From Prevotella sp. CAG:755 (GTDB lineage: Bacteria > Bacteroidota > Bacteroidia > Bacteroidales > Bacteroidaceae): 17,900 nt of DNA. Within the stretch, counting starts at the first letter, position 1; each line of letters begins with the position of its first letter. The notes beneath the pieces are model-generated. The model saw only the letters and a program-made list of their open reading frames with translations. It was not told the DNA's origin and made no database searches. Shown piece after piece: positions 7,429 through 13,269 of the stretch. The position numbers and the translations under genes were made by a program. The stretch is from contig HF989215.1 in the NCBI GenBank assembly GCA_000431275.1, positions 39,755 to 57,654 on the forward strand, written 5' to 3'.

Positions 7429-8187
7429 TTAGCAGGCGGCGTCGGCCGGAGTTGGATATTGCTTGGTCAGGCTGTCAAGCCGCAAACGCATGACGCCGAA
7501 GACAGCCTCACCGAAAATGCTGCTATTCATCTTGCTCGTTCCTTCGCGACGGTTGACAAAGATGACAGGGACTTCCTTGATCTTGAACCCGCACTTATAG
7601 GCGGTGAACTTCATCTCTATCTGGAACGCGTAGCCCTTGAACCGGATTTCATCAAGGTTGATGGTCTCCAACACGCGGCGCCGATAGCAGACAAAGCCAG
7701 CCGTCGTGTCGTGTATGGGAAGTCCGGTCACGACGCGCACATACTTCGACGCATAATAGCTCATCAGCACGCGGCCCATCGGCCAGTTGACCACGTTCAC
7801 CCCGCTCACGTAGCGCGAACCGATGGCGACGTCGTTGCCCTCTTCGGCGCAGGCTGCATACAGCCGGGGCAAGTCGTTGGGCGCGTGGCTGAAATCGGCG
7901 TCCATCTCGAAGATGTAGTCGTATTTCTTGCCGACGGCCCACTTGAAACCAGCAATATAGGCCGTGCCAAGCCCCAGCTTTCCCGACCGCTCGATGAGGT
8001 GAAGACGACCGGCAAACTCGCTTTGCTGCAAACGTTTGACTACGCCTGCCGTCCCGTCGGGCGAGCCGTCATCGATGACGAGAATGTCGAACTTTTTTTC
8101 CAGCCCGAAGACGGCGCGGATGATTTTCTCTATGTTTTCTATTTCGTTATACGTCGGGATGATCACGACACTGTCGCTGTTCTGCAT
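7429..8187 (-). CDS. Family-2 glycosyltransferase, polyprenol-phosphate mannosyltransferase type
   Basis: A 252-residue GT-A glycosyltransferase resembling dolichol/polyprenol-phosphate mannose synthase (Dpm1/Ppm1), which moves a sugar from a nucleotide donor to a polyprenyl phosphate on the cytoplasmic face. Motifs are IPTYNE (10-15), VIDDGSPDGT (37-46), GLGTAY (72-77), the metal-binding DADFSH (96-101), GSRY, HDTTAGFVCYRR, GYAFQIEMKF and REGTSKM. It has no C-terminal membrane segments, like the shorter Dpm1 class. The sugar and acceptor cannot be read from sequence. It is the first gene of the five-gene operon, with a -7 box at 8215-8222. The start at 8187 (MQNSDSVVIIPTYNE) is the usual distance from the first motif. 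Confidence 0.9.
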   Translation of the reverse strand: MQNSDSVVIIPTYNEIENIEKIIRAVFGLEKKFDILVIDDGSPDGTAGVVKRLQQSEFAGRLHLIERSGKLGLGTAYIAGFKWAVGKKYDYIFEMDADFSHAPNDLPRLYAACAEEGNDVAIGSRYVSGVNVVNWPMGRVLMSYYASKYVRVVTGLPIHDTTAGFVCYRRRVLETINLDEIRFKGYAFQIEMKFTAYKCGFKIKEVPVIFVNRREGTSKMNSSIFGEAVFGVMRLRLDSLTKQYPTPADAAC

Positions 8188-8214
8188 AAGCTACGGTTAT
8201 ATGTAAAGGTACGG

Positions 8215-8222
8215 CAAAAATA
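8215..8222 (-). promoter_or_regulatory. Promoter -7 box of the glycosyltransferase-pyrC-plsC operon
   Basis: The minus strand reads TATTTTTG, matching TAnnTTTG, 27 bases before the ATG at 8187. A TTTG lies 14 bases further upstream (8237-8240), closer than the usual 19-20, so the -33 element is uncertain. A second, imperfect box (TACCTTTA, 8204-8211) lies closer to the gene. Confidence 0.5.
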
Positions 8223-8318
8223 CGGAGTTTTACCGACAAAACGGCAGACAGGCAGGCTTTATTCCCGGTCTGGCCGTTAAAAATGCCTTTGCCCCTGCGC
8301 GTGCCGTGTGGGATTTCG

Positions 8319-8326
8319 TACTTTTG
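8319..8326 (+). promoter_or_regulatory. Promoter -7 box of the TlpA-like gene
   Basis: TACTTTTG matches TAnnTTTG and lies 28 bases before the ATG at 8355. A TTTG occurs at 8288-8291 but the spacing (27) is too long for a normal -33. Together with the box at 8215-8222 it makes a divergent promoter region of 167 bases. Confidence 0.55.
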
Positions 8327-8354
8327 CACGACCAAAGTGCTAAAAATACAAATC

Positions 8355-9428
8355 ATGACGAAACAAATCATTATTTCCCTGCTCCTGGCGTCGGCCACGA
8401 CGTCCGTAGCCCAGGTGCGCTACGATGTGAGCGGCAACGTCCCCGCCGGGACTGCCAAAGTGTACATGACAAACCTCGAAACGCAGCAGACAGACAGTAC
8501 GGACGTCAAGGACGGCCGTTACAGCTTTACGGGCGAACTGGCGCAGCCTGCATTCTTCATGATGGCCGTCGGCAACGGCATCACGCTCCCGGTCTGGGCC
8601 GACGGCGAAGCGGCCACAGCCGACTTCACCACGCACACCGTGACCGGCTCGGCCGTCAACCGGGAACTGGGACAGTGGGAACAGAAGATGAAGCCCTACT
8701 ATGAAATCGCCACCCGGCTGGCCAAGGAACAACAGGCGGCCATGCAATCGGGACAAGCGCCGTCCGACAGTGCCAAGGCAGAGTGGATGAAGCTCGCCGG
8801 ACAGATGCGCGAAGGCATCCCAGCCATCGTCAAGGCGTGCTGTGAGGCAAACAAGACGACTGTCGTACCGGCCTTTTACCTCGCCATATTCGGCAACATT
8901 CTCAGTTCGGACGACCTGCTGGCTGTCGCCGGAGACGACCGCGCCTACATGGCTTCACCCCTGCTTGCCCGGCTCAAAGGCCACGTGGCCGGACTGCGCC
9001 GCCAGGCTGTCGGCACCATGTTCACCGACCTCACCCTGAACGACACGACGGGCACGGCACGCCGCCTGTCGGACTACGTGGGAAAAGGCAACTACGTCCT
9101 GATCGACTTTTGGGCAAGCTGGTGTGGCCCATGCCGCGCCGAGATGCCCGCCGTCAAGGCTGCTTATGACCGTTTCGCACCCAAGGGATTTCAGATTGTC
9201 GGCCTTTCGCTCGACCAGAACAAAGCCGCATGGACGGCGGGGATAAAGAAACTCGGCATCACATGGCCTCAGCTTTCCGACCTCAAAGGATGGCAAAGCA
9301 CGGCCGCCTCGACCTACGGCGTCAACAGCATTCCCCACACGTTGCTCGTCGGTCCCGACGGAAAAGTTGTAGCCGCAGGCCTGCGTGGCGAAGAACTGAT
9401 GAAAAAACTCGAAGAACTCTATCAATAA
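8355..9428 (+). CDS. Secreted TlpA/ResA-like thiol-disulfide oxidoreductase with N-terminal DUF4369-type domain
   Basis: A 357-residue protein. An N-terminal signal peptide (about 1-19, MTKQIIISLLLASATTSVAQ) exports it; there is no Cys at the cleavage site, so it is not an obvious lipoprotein. Residues about 20-110 form a beta-rich domain of the DUF4369 type common in Bacteroidetes (VSGNVPAGTAKVYMTNLE). A helical middle follows (about 110-220). The C-terminal thioredoxin fold has the active site WCGPC (Cys257, Cys260) in DFWASWCGPCRAEMP, and the cis-Pro region SIPHTLLV is present. It likely reduces or shuffles disulfides in the periplasm; its substrate is unknown. The start at 8355 is set by the signal peptide and the promoter at 8319-8326, not by the in-frame ATG at 8283, which precedes that promoter. 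It is a single-gene unit with a strong terminator 22 bases after the stop. Confidence 0.92.
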   Translation: MTKQIIISLLLASATTSVAQVRYDVSGNVPAGTAKVYMTNLETQQTDSTDVKDGRYSFTGELAQPAFFMMAVGNGITLPVWADGEAATADFTTHTVTGSAVNRELGQWEQKMKPYYEIATRLAKEQQAAMQSGQAPSDSAKAEWMKLAGQMREGIPAIVKACCEANKTTVVPAFYLAIFGNILSSDDLLAVAGDDRAYMASPLLARLKGHVAGLRRQAVGTMFTDLTLNDTTGTARRLSDYVGKGNYVLIDFWASWCGPCRAEMPAVKAAYDRFAPKGFQIVGLSLDQNKAAWTAGIKKLGITWPQLSDLKGWQSTAASTYGVNSIPHTLLVGPDGKVVAAGLRGEELMKKLEELYQ

Positions 9429-9450
9429 GCCCCTACGGCTGGGCTTGACA

Positions 9451-9486
9451 GGCGGCTGTCTCCACCGACGGGACAGCCGCCTTTTT
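9451..9486 (+). terminator. Intrinsic terminator of the TlpA-like gene
   Basis: A perfect 10-bp stem, GGCGGCTGTC (9451-9460) with GACAGCCGCC (9472-9481), an 11-base loop and a run of five T residues (9482-9486). It is placed right after the stop codon at 9428. Confidence 0.9.
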
Positions 9487-9500
9487 CGTCCGTCCGGCCC

Positions 9501-9605
9501 CGAGAGAATGCAACAGCCCTGACGGGTACAACGGTCAGCCGTCCAAGACTTACCGTCAGGGCGACAGGATTTCCCGTCAGCCGTTCCGCTCTTCCGACAC
9601 ACCAC
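9501..9605 (-). repeat. 21-bp periodic intergenic repeat array B (five units)
   Basis: Read on the minus strand, 21-base units occupy 9585-9605, 9564-9584, 9543-9563, 9522-9542 and 9501-9521. The units at 9564-9584 and 9522-9542 have the exact core ACGGCTGAC; 9543-9563 has CGCCCTGACGG; the outer two are degenerate. The array lies between two convergent terminators (9451-9486 plus, 9711-9751 minus), in DNA that is probably little transcribed. The rest of the gene-free stretch (9606-9710) shows nothing I can identify. Confidence 0.75.
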
Positions 9606-9710
9606 CCACGATGTCCAGCACCGGCCGTGAAGTGGCGACACAGGCACGGCCGCCCCTCCATGGCCAGCCCCAAAACAGCGCGCCCTTGGGCCGCACGGCG
9701 GAAAAGGCAT

Positions 9711-9751
9711 AAAAAAAGAAGCGGAGCACTCCGTGAGGAACACTCCGCTTC
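9711..9751 (-). terminator. Intrinsic terminator of tRNA-His
   Basis: On the minus strand a perfect 9-bp outer stem (GAAGCGGAG / CTCCGCTTC, 9743-9751 with 9718-9726), an internal loop and a 3-bp inner stem around a GTGA/TCAC loop are followed by seven T residues (9711-9717). It lies about 30 bases after the tRNA 3' end. Confidence 0.88.
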
Positions 9752-9779
9752 GACAGTGATTTCGCGCGCTGCGCGCAAG

Positions 9780-9854
9780 GGTGGCAGATGGGACTCGAAC
9801 CCACGACATTCAGAACCACAATCTGACGCTCTGACCAACTGAACTACAGCCACC
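9780..9854 (-). tRNA. tRNA-His (anticodon GTG)
   Basis: The minus strand folds as a cloverleaf. Anticodon stem TCAGA/TCTGA encloses the loop TTGTGGT, with anticodon GTG at 9817-9819. The T arm is GTGGG-TTCGAGT-CCCAT and the D stem is GTTC/GAGC. The extra 5' G at 9854 faces C73 at 9780, the G(-1):C73 identity pair recognised by histidyl-tRNA synthetase. CCA is not encoded, so it must be added after transcription. One oddity is a U6-U67 mismatch in the acceptor stem (5' side GTGGCTG, 3' side CTGCCAC); all other acceptor pairs are normal. It has its own promoter (9892-9923) and terminator. Confidence 0.96.
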
Positions 9855-9860
9855 GTGTGA

Positions 9861-9881
9861 CAGGAACAACGCTTGTTCCTG
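9861..9881. promoter_or_regulatory. Perfect palindrome in the tRNA-His leader
   Basis: CAGGAACAA-N3-TTGTTCCTG is a perfect 9-bp inverted repeat with a 3-base centre. It lies between the -7 box (9892-9899) and the tRNA 5' end (9854), so it should begin a few bases after the transcription start. It may be a leader hairpin that positions RNase P or protects the precursor, or an operator for a dimeric protein. Confidence 0.6.
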
Positions 9882-9891
9882 ATTGCGAGTG

Positions 9892-9923
9892 CAAAAGTAG
9901 GGATAATTTTTTCAACCGCCAAA
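9892..9923 (-). promoter_or_regulatory. Bacteroidetes-type promoter of tRNA-His
   Basis: On the minus strand, TTTG (9920-9923), a 20-base spacer and TACTTTTG (9892-9899) match the full -33/-7 consensus (TTTG, about 20 bases, TAnnTTTG). It is the best promoter in the window. The predicted start is about 30 bases before the tRNA 5' end. Confidence 0.8.
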
Positions 9924-9976
9924 CTTTTCGCGTTTTTTTTACTGCCAAAGATGCCGGTTGCCTGTTCTGAACGGGT

Positions 9977-10333
9977 TCAGCGCAGCAATTCGCGCCACAC
10001 ATCTTCCTTGAAACCGGGACAGACGCCCCGCTCAGTGACGAGCAAAGGGCGCTTGACGAGCATCCCGTCGCTGGCAAGAAGGCGGATAAGCTCATCGTCG
10101 GACGCAGAGGCGATGCGGTCTTTCACGCCCAGCTCACGATAGAGCCGGCCGCTGGTGTTGAAAAACTTCGGCAGGGCGAACGCGCTCCGCGCCACCCATT
10201 CTGCCAACTCGCCGGCCGCAGGCGGCTGGGCCACGATGTCCCGGCGGCCGACGGCATAGCCTTCGGCTTCGAGCCAACGCAGTGCCTTGACACACGTAGA
10301 GCATTTCGGGTAGTAAAGAACAAGGGGTTCCAT
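9977..10333 (-). CDS. Spx/ArsC-family thioredoxin-fold protein
   Basis: A 118-residue protein of the arsenate reductase (ArsC)/Spx/MgsR family. The N-terminal CSTC (Cys11, Cys14) follows the first beta strand (MEPLVLYYPKCSTC). The family motif KRPLLV lies at about 92-97, followed by the usual Gly-containing turn. A CxxC pair is typical of Spx-like members; classical glutaredoxin-type ArsC needs only the first Cys. Whether it reduces arsenate or serves a redox regulatory role cannot be decided, and there are no ars genes nearby. The ATG at 10333 starts the first strand; the upstream open frame overlaps folD and is not family-like. It begins 11 bases after the folD stop, so the two are co-transcribed. 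No terminator is visible between it and the tRNA-His promoter. Confidence 0.85.
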   Translation of the reverse strand: MEPLVLYYPKCSTCVKALRWLEAEGYAVGRRDIVAQPPAAGELAEWVARSAFALPKFFNTSGRLYRELGVKDRIASASDDELIRLLASDGMLVKRPLLVTERGVCPGFKEDVWRELLR

Positions 10334-10344
10334 ATCGGGGTGCT

Positions 10345-11223
10345 TTATCCGTAATACTCCTTCCTGCCGGCCGCAAGTGTGTTCAGCATGAGCATACAGA
10401 TGGTCATAGGGCCGACGCCGCCGGGCACGGGGGTGATGAAACTGCACTTGGGACTGACTTCGTCAAACCGTACGTCGCCGCAAAGGCGGTAACCGCTCTT
10501 GCGTGTCGGGTCGGGCACACGCGTCGTTCCCACATCGATGACGACGGCGCCTTCCTTGACCATGTCGGCCGTCACGAAACCCGGCTGGCCGATGGCAGCG
10601 ATGAGGATGTCCGCCGCCCGGCACTCTTCTTTCAGCGTACGGCTGTGGCTGTGGCATACGGTGACCGTCGCGTCGCCATACTGTTTCTGCATCATGAGTT
10701 GCGCCATGGGTTTTCCGACAATGTTGCTGCGCCCGAGGATGACGCACTTACGTCCCGACGTTTCTATGCCGTAGCGACGCAGCAGTTCGTAGATGCCCTT
10801 GGGCGTAGCCGAGATGTAGGCGGGCAGGCCGATGGCCATGCGGCCCACGTTGACCGGGTGGAAGCCGTCGACGTCTTTGCGGTAGTCGATGGCTTCGATT
10901 ACTTTCTGTTCGGCGATGTGGGACGGCAGGGGCAGCTGTACGATGAACCCGTCGACGTCGGCGTCACGGTTAAGCCGGTCGACACAGGCGAGCAGCTCGT
11001 CCTCAGTCACATCGGTCTCGTAGCGGATCAGGCAGGACGCGAAACCGCATTCCTCGCACGCCTTGACCTTGTTCCGCACGTAGGTTTCGCTGCCCCCGTC
11101 GTGCCCGACGAGCACGGCTGCCAGGTGAGGCCGTTTGCCGCCCGCAGCCACGATGCGTTCCACTTCTTCGGCTATTTCTTTCTTGATAGCGGCCGCCGTG
11201 GCCTTCCCGTCGATGAGTTGCAT
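10345..11223 (-). CDS. folD: Bifunctional methylenetetrahydrofolate dehydrogenase / methenyltetrahydrofolate cyclohydrolase
   Basis: A 292-residue cytoplasmic enzyme interconverting 5,10-methylene- and 10-formyl-tetrahydrofolate with NADP. Catalytic residues are in [11 protein letters not shown] (Tyr48, Lys52); QLPLPSHI (about 96-103) and DVDGFHPVN (about 117-125) form the folate site. GRSNIVGKP (164-172) begins the Rossmann NADP site, and the C-terminal signature [10 protein letters not shown] is at about 265-274. Length is standard. The ATG at 11223 is preceded by a strong Shine-Dalgarno (AAAGGAGG), unusual for this phylum, which fixes the start. It lies 72 bases after ffh with a terminator between, and I see no -7 box of its own, so expression may rely on read-through from ffh. 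Confidence 0.95.
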   Translation of the reverse strand: MQLIDGKATAAAIKKEIAEEVERIVAAGGKRPHLAAVLVGHDGGSETYVRNKVKACEECGFASCLIRYETDVTEDELLACVDRLNRDADVDGFIVQLPLPSHIAEQKVIEAIDYRKDVDGFHPVNVGRMAIGLPAYISATPKGIYELLRRYGIETSGRKCVILGRSNIVGKPMAQLMMQKQYGDATVTVCHSHSRTLKEECRAADILIAAIGQPGFVTADMVKEGAVVIDVGTTRVPDPTRKSGYRLCGDVRFDEVSPKCSFITPVPGGVGPMTICMLMLNTLAAGRKEYYG

Positions 11224-11228
11224 GCAAT

Positions 11229-11236
11229 CCTCCTTT
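11229..11236 (-). promoter_or_regulatory. Strong Shine-Dalgarno sequence of folD
   Basis: The minus strand reads AAAGGAGG, 5 bases before the ATG at 11223. Most other genes here have no such site, as usual in Bacteroidetes. It begins 7 bases after the T-run of the ffh terminator. Confidence 0.8.
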
Positions 11237-11243
11237 CGCTGTG

Positions 11244-11275
11244 AACAAAAGGGGCGACGCCTTACGGGCCGCCCC
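11244..11275 (-). terminator. Terminator (possibly leaky) between ffh and folD
   Basis: On the minus strand, GGGGCG pairs with CGCCCC and inner GCC with GGC around a 5-base loop, with a 2-base bulge (11251-11275). TTTTGTT follows (11244-11250). The interrupted T-run and the lack of a visible folD promoter suggest partial read-through. Confidence 0.75.
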
Positions 11276-11295
11276 ATTATATTATAAATGTGCAG

Positions 11296-12642
11296 TTATT
11301 TCAGTTTCGGCATCCCGGGCATCTGCGGCATGGCCTTCATCATGCGCCCCATCTTGCTGCCTGTCACCATTTTCATCATCTTCCTTGTCTGGTCGAACTG
11401 CTTGATCAGCCGGTTCACCTCCTGCACCGTGGTGCCCGAACCGCGTGCGATGCGCGTCCGGCGGCTGGTGTTGAGAATTTCGGGGTGCGACCGTTCCTTC
11501 GGAGTCATCGACAGGATGATGGCCTCAATGCTCTTGAAGGCGTTGTCGTCGATCTCGACATCCTTCAACGCTTTGCCTACACCCGGAATCATCGACGCGA
11601 GGTCCTTGAGGTTGCCCATTTTCTTAATCTGGTGTATCTGACCGAGGAAGTCGTTGAAGTCGAACTGGTTCTTCTGGATCTTGCGTTGCAGTTTGCGCGC
11701 CTCTTCTTCGTCGAACTGCTCTTGGGCACGCTCAACGAGCGACACGATGTCGCCCATGCCCAAGATGCGGTCGGCCATACGGTCGGGGTGGAACACGTCG
11801 AGGGCTTCGAGTTTTTCGCCCGTACCGACGAGCTTGATGGGCTTCGTCACCACGGTGCGGATCGACAGTGCGGCACCGCCGCGGGTGTCTCCGTCGAGCT
11901 TCGTCAGCACCACGCCGTCGAAGTCGAGCCGGTCGTTGAATTCCTTGGCTGTATTGACGGCGTCCTGACCCGTCATGGCGTCGACAACGAAAAGGATTTC
12001 GTCGGGATCGATGCCGGCCTTAATGGCGGCGATCTCGTTCATCATCTCTTCGTCGACGGCAAGGCGTCCGGCGGTGTCGACGATGACCAGGTCGTAGCCC
12101 TTGGCCCGGGCTTCCTTGATGGCGTGCTGGGCGATGGCTACGGGGTCCTTGCTCTCGGGTTCGCTGTATACGGGCACACCGACCTGCTCGCCAAGCACTT
12201 TAAGCTGGTCGATGGCGGCAGGGCGATAGACGTCGCAGGCCACGAGCAGGGGCTTGCGGTTCTTCTTCGTCTTCTGCCAGAGGGCCAGCTTGCCCGACAT
12301 GGTTGTCTTTCCCGAACCTTGGAGGCCTGCCATGAGCACTACGGCGGGGGGGCCCTTCAATTGGAGTTCCGCGGCCTCACCGCCCATAAGCTGGGCCAGC
12401 TCGTCGTGCACGATCTTCACCAGCAACTGGCCCGGCTTCACTGCCGTAAGCACGTTCTGGCCCAACGCCTTGGCCTTGACGCTGTCCGTGAAAGTCTTGG
12501 CCACCTTGTAGTTGACGTCGGCGTCGAGCAGGGCGCGCCGAACGTCTTTCAAGGTTTCGGCGACGTTGATTTCGGTGATGCGGCCTTCACCTTTAAGGAT
12601 CTTGAAAGACCGTTCAAGTCTCTCGGATAGGTTATCGAACAT
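11296..12642 (-). CDS. ffh: Signal recognition particle GTPase Ffh
   Basis: A 448-residue SRP54 homologue that, with 4.5S RNA, brings inner-membrane proteins to FtsY and the Sec channel. The N domain (1-90) begins [13 protein letters not shown]. The G domain has the P-loop GLQGSGKTT (106-114), DTAGR (189-193) and [10 protein letters not shown] (247-256). The M domain (about 300-448) ends in the methionine-rich segment [18 protein letters not shown]. The open frame extends far upstream to 13188, but that part crosses the intergenic repeat and has no resemblance to Ffh; the promoter at 12675-12682 supports the ATG at 12642. A terminator follows 20 bases after the stop. Confidence 0.96.
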   Translation of the reverse strand: MFDNLSERLERSFKILKGEGRITEINVAETLKDVRRALLDADVNYKVAKTFTDSVKAKALGQNVLTAVKPGQLLVKIVHDELAQLMGGEAAELQLKGPPAVVLMAGLQGSGKTTMSGKLALWQKTKKNRKPLLVACDVYRPAAIDQLKVLGEQVGVPVYSEPESKDPVAIAQHAIKEARAKGYDLVIVDTAGRLAVDEEMMNEIAAIKAGIDPDEILFVVDAMTGQDAVNTAKEFNDRLDFDGVVLTKLDGDTRGGAALSIRTVVTKPIKLVGTGEKLEALDVFHPDRMADRILGMGDIVSLVERAQEQFDEEEARKLQRKIQKNQFDFNDFLGQIHQIKKMGNLKDLASMIPGVGKALKDVEIDDNAFKSIEAIILSMTPKERSHPEILNTSRRTRIARGSGTTVQEVNRLIKQFDQTRKMMKMVTGSKMGRMMKAMPQMPGMPKLK

Positions 12643-12674
12643 AAGATGTGTAGTGACTGTGTGATTTGTGGCTG

Positions 12675-12682
12675 CAAAAGTA
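12675..12682 (-). promoter_or_regulatory. Promoter -7 box of ffh
   Basis: The minus strand reads TACTTTTG, matching TAnnTTTG, 32 bases before the ffh ATG. No clear TTTG -33 element is present; a T-rich tract lies upstream. Confidence 0.6.
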
Positions 12683-12755
12683 CGAAAAAAATACGTCACA
12701 GTTCCGCCCCGCAGGCGCAAATGTGGCCGCAGGCGCCTATGGAAGCCCGCCTCAG

Positions 12756-12860
12756 GGCTGAGACCGCCCGGACGGGACGGCTGGACGGATTTGCGGAACG
12801 GCTGACAGGAAATCCGGACACTGCGACAGGGATGTCCGTCAGCCGGCTTGTCTTTCCGGC
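12756..12860 (+). repeat. 21-bp periodic intergenic repeat array C (five units)
   Basis: 21-base units start at 12756, 12777, 12798, 12819 and 12840. The units at 12777 and 12798 carry ACGGCTGGACGG and ACGGCTGACAGG; the others are degenerate (GGCTGAGACC, CACTGCGACAGG, CAGCCGGCTTG). The array lies in the divergent space between the ffh promoter and the promoter of the small gene at 12985. Confidence 0.7.
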
Positions 12861-12867
12861 CGGTGGA

Positions 12868-12896
12868 GGCTGTTCCCCACACACCGTGGGGAAGCC
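12868..12896. promoter_or_regulatory. Palindrome upstream of the small-gene promoter
   Basis: TTCCCCAC (12873-12880) and GTGGGGAA (12886-12893) form a perfect 8-bp inverted repeat with a 5-base centre, flanked by a further GGC/GCC pair. It ends about 40 bases before the -7 box at 12937 and no T-run follows, so an operator-like role is more likely than termination. Confidence 0.45.
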
Positions 12897-12936
12897 GTTT
12901 CGCTACCTGCGGATGGGGACGAGTGCTTTTTTTGCG

Positions 12937-12944
12937 TAACTTTG
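12937..12944 (+). promoter_or_regulatory. Promoter -7 box of the small conserved gene
   Basis: TAACTTTG matches TAnnTTTG and lies 40 bases before the ATG at 12985. No -33 TTTG at normal spacing is seen. Confidence 0.55.
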
Positions 12945-12984
12945 CGCTCCGGGAACTTTTCCCGGAACTGCCCAACGAACGATT

Positions 12985-13233
12985 ATGGCTGAATACAAAA
13001 GACTCTACACGAAAGAAGAAATCGACGACCTGCTCCAATGGTTCGCCCAACGCTACGACCGCCTGCCCGAACGCATCGCCCTCGACGACTCGACAACGGT
13101 TTTCGGGATGCCGGAAACTGCCCGCAAACTCTGCGAGATGGTCGAGACGAACTGTGAGAATCCCACGTTCGGCGCCTGCATACGCCACGTCTTCCGCCTG
13201 CGCGAGCGTCTCATCGAGGACTGCGGCCTCTGA
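12985..13233 (+). CDS. Small protein of unknown function (82 residues)
   Basis: An 82-residue, mostly helical, soluble protein with no signal peptide or membrane segment. It opens [20 protein letters not shown], continues [20 protein letters not shown], and ends in a helix [16 protein letters not shown], with [10 protein letters not shown] between. It resembles small Bacteroidales proteins I remember with an EEIxxLxxWF start and an ENPTFxxxxxHLFxLRERL end (possibly catalogued as DUF6965; unverified). Three Cys residues (about 50, 57, 64) precede the last helix and a fourth is near the C-terminus (about 80), with no clear metal-site spacing. Balanced codon use, its own -7 box and convergent placement 36 bases from the mfd stop support a real gene. 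Function unknown. Confidence 0.75.
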   Translation: MAEYKRLYTKEEIDDLLQWFAQRYDRLPERIALDDSTTVFGMPETARKLCEMVETNCENPTFGACIRHVFRLRERLIEDCGL

Positions 13234-13269
13234 GCCTACGGGCGGGCCGGAAACGGGCGCTGCCCTGTC

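Noticed and set aside
8204..8211. TACCTTTA as the main promoter of the glycosyltransferase operon
   Set aside because: It lacks the final G of TAnnTTTG; the exact match at 8215-8222 is preferred, though both remain unproven.
12643..13188. N-terminal extension of Ffh (the open frame reaches 630 residues)
   Set aside because: It crosses the ffh promoter, repeat array C and the small gene; Ffh normally starts MFDNLSERL, at 12642.
13234..13269. A bidirectional terminator between the small gene and mfd
   Set aside because: Short GGGC/GCCC pairings are possible but there is no stable stem followed by a T-run on either strand.
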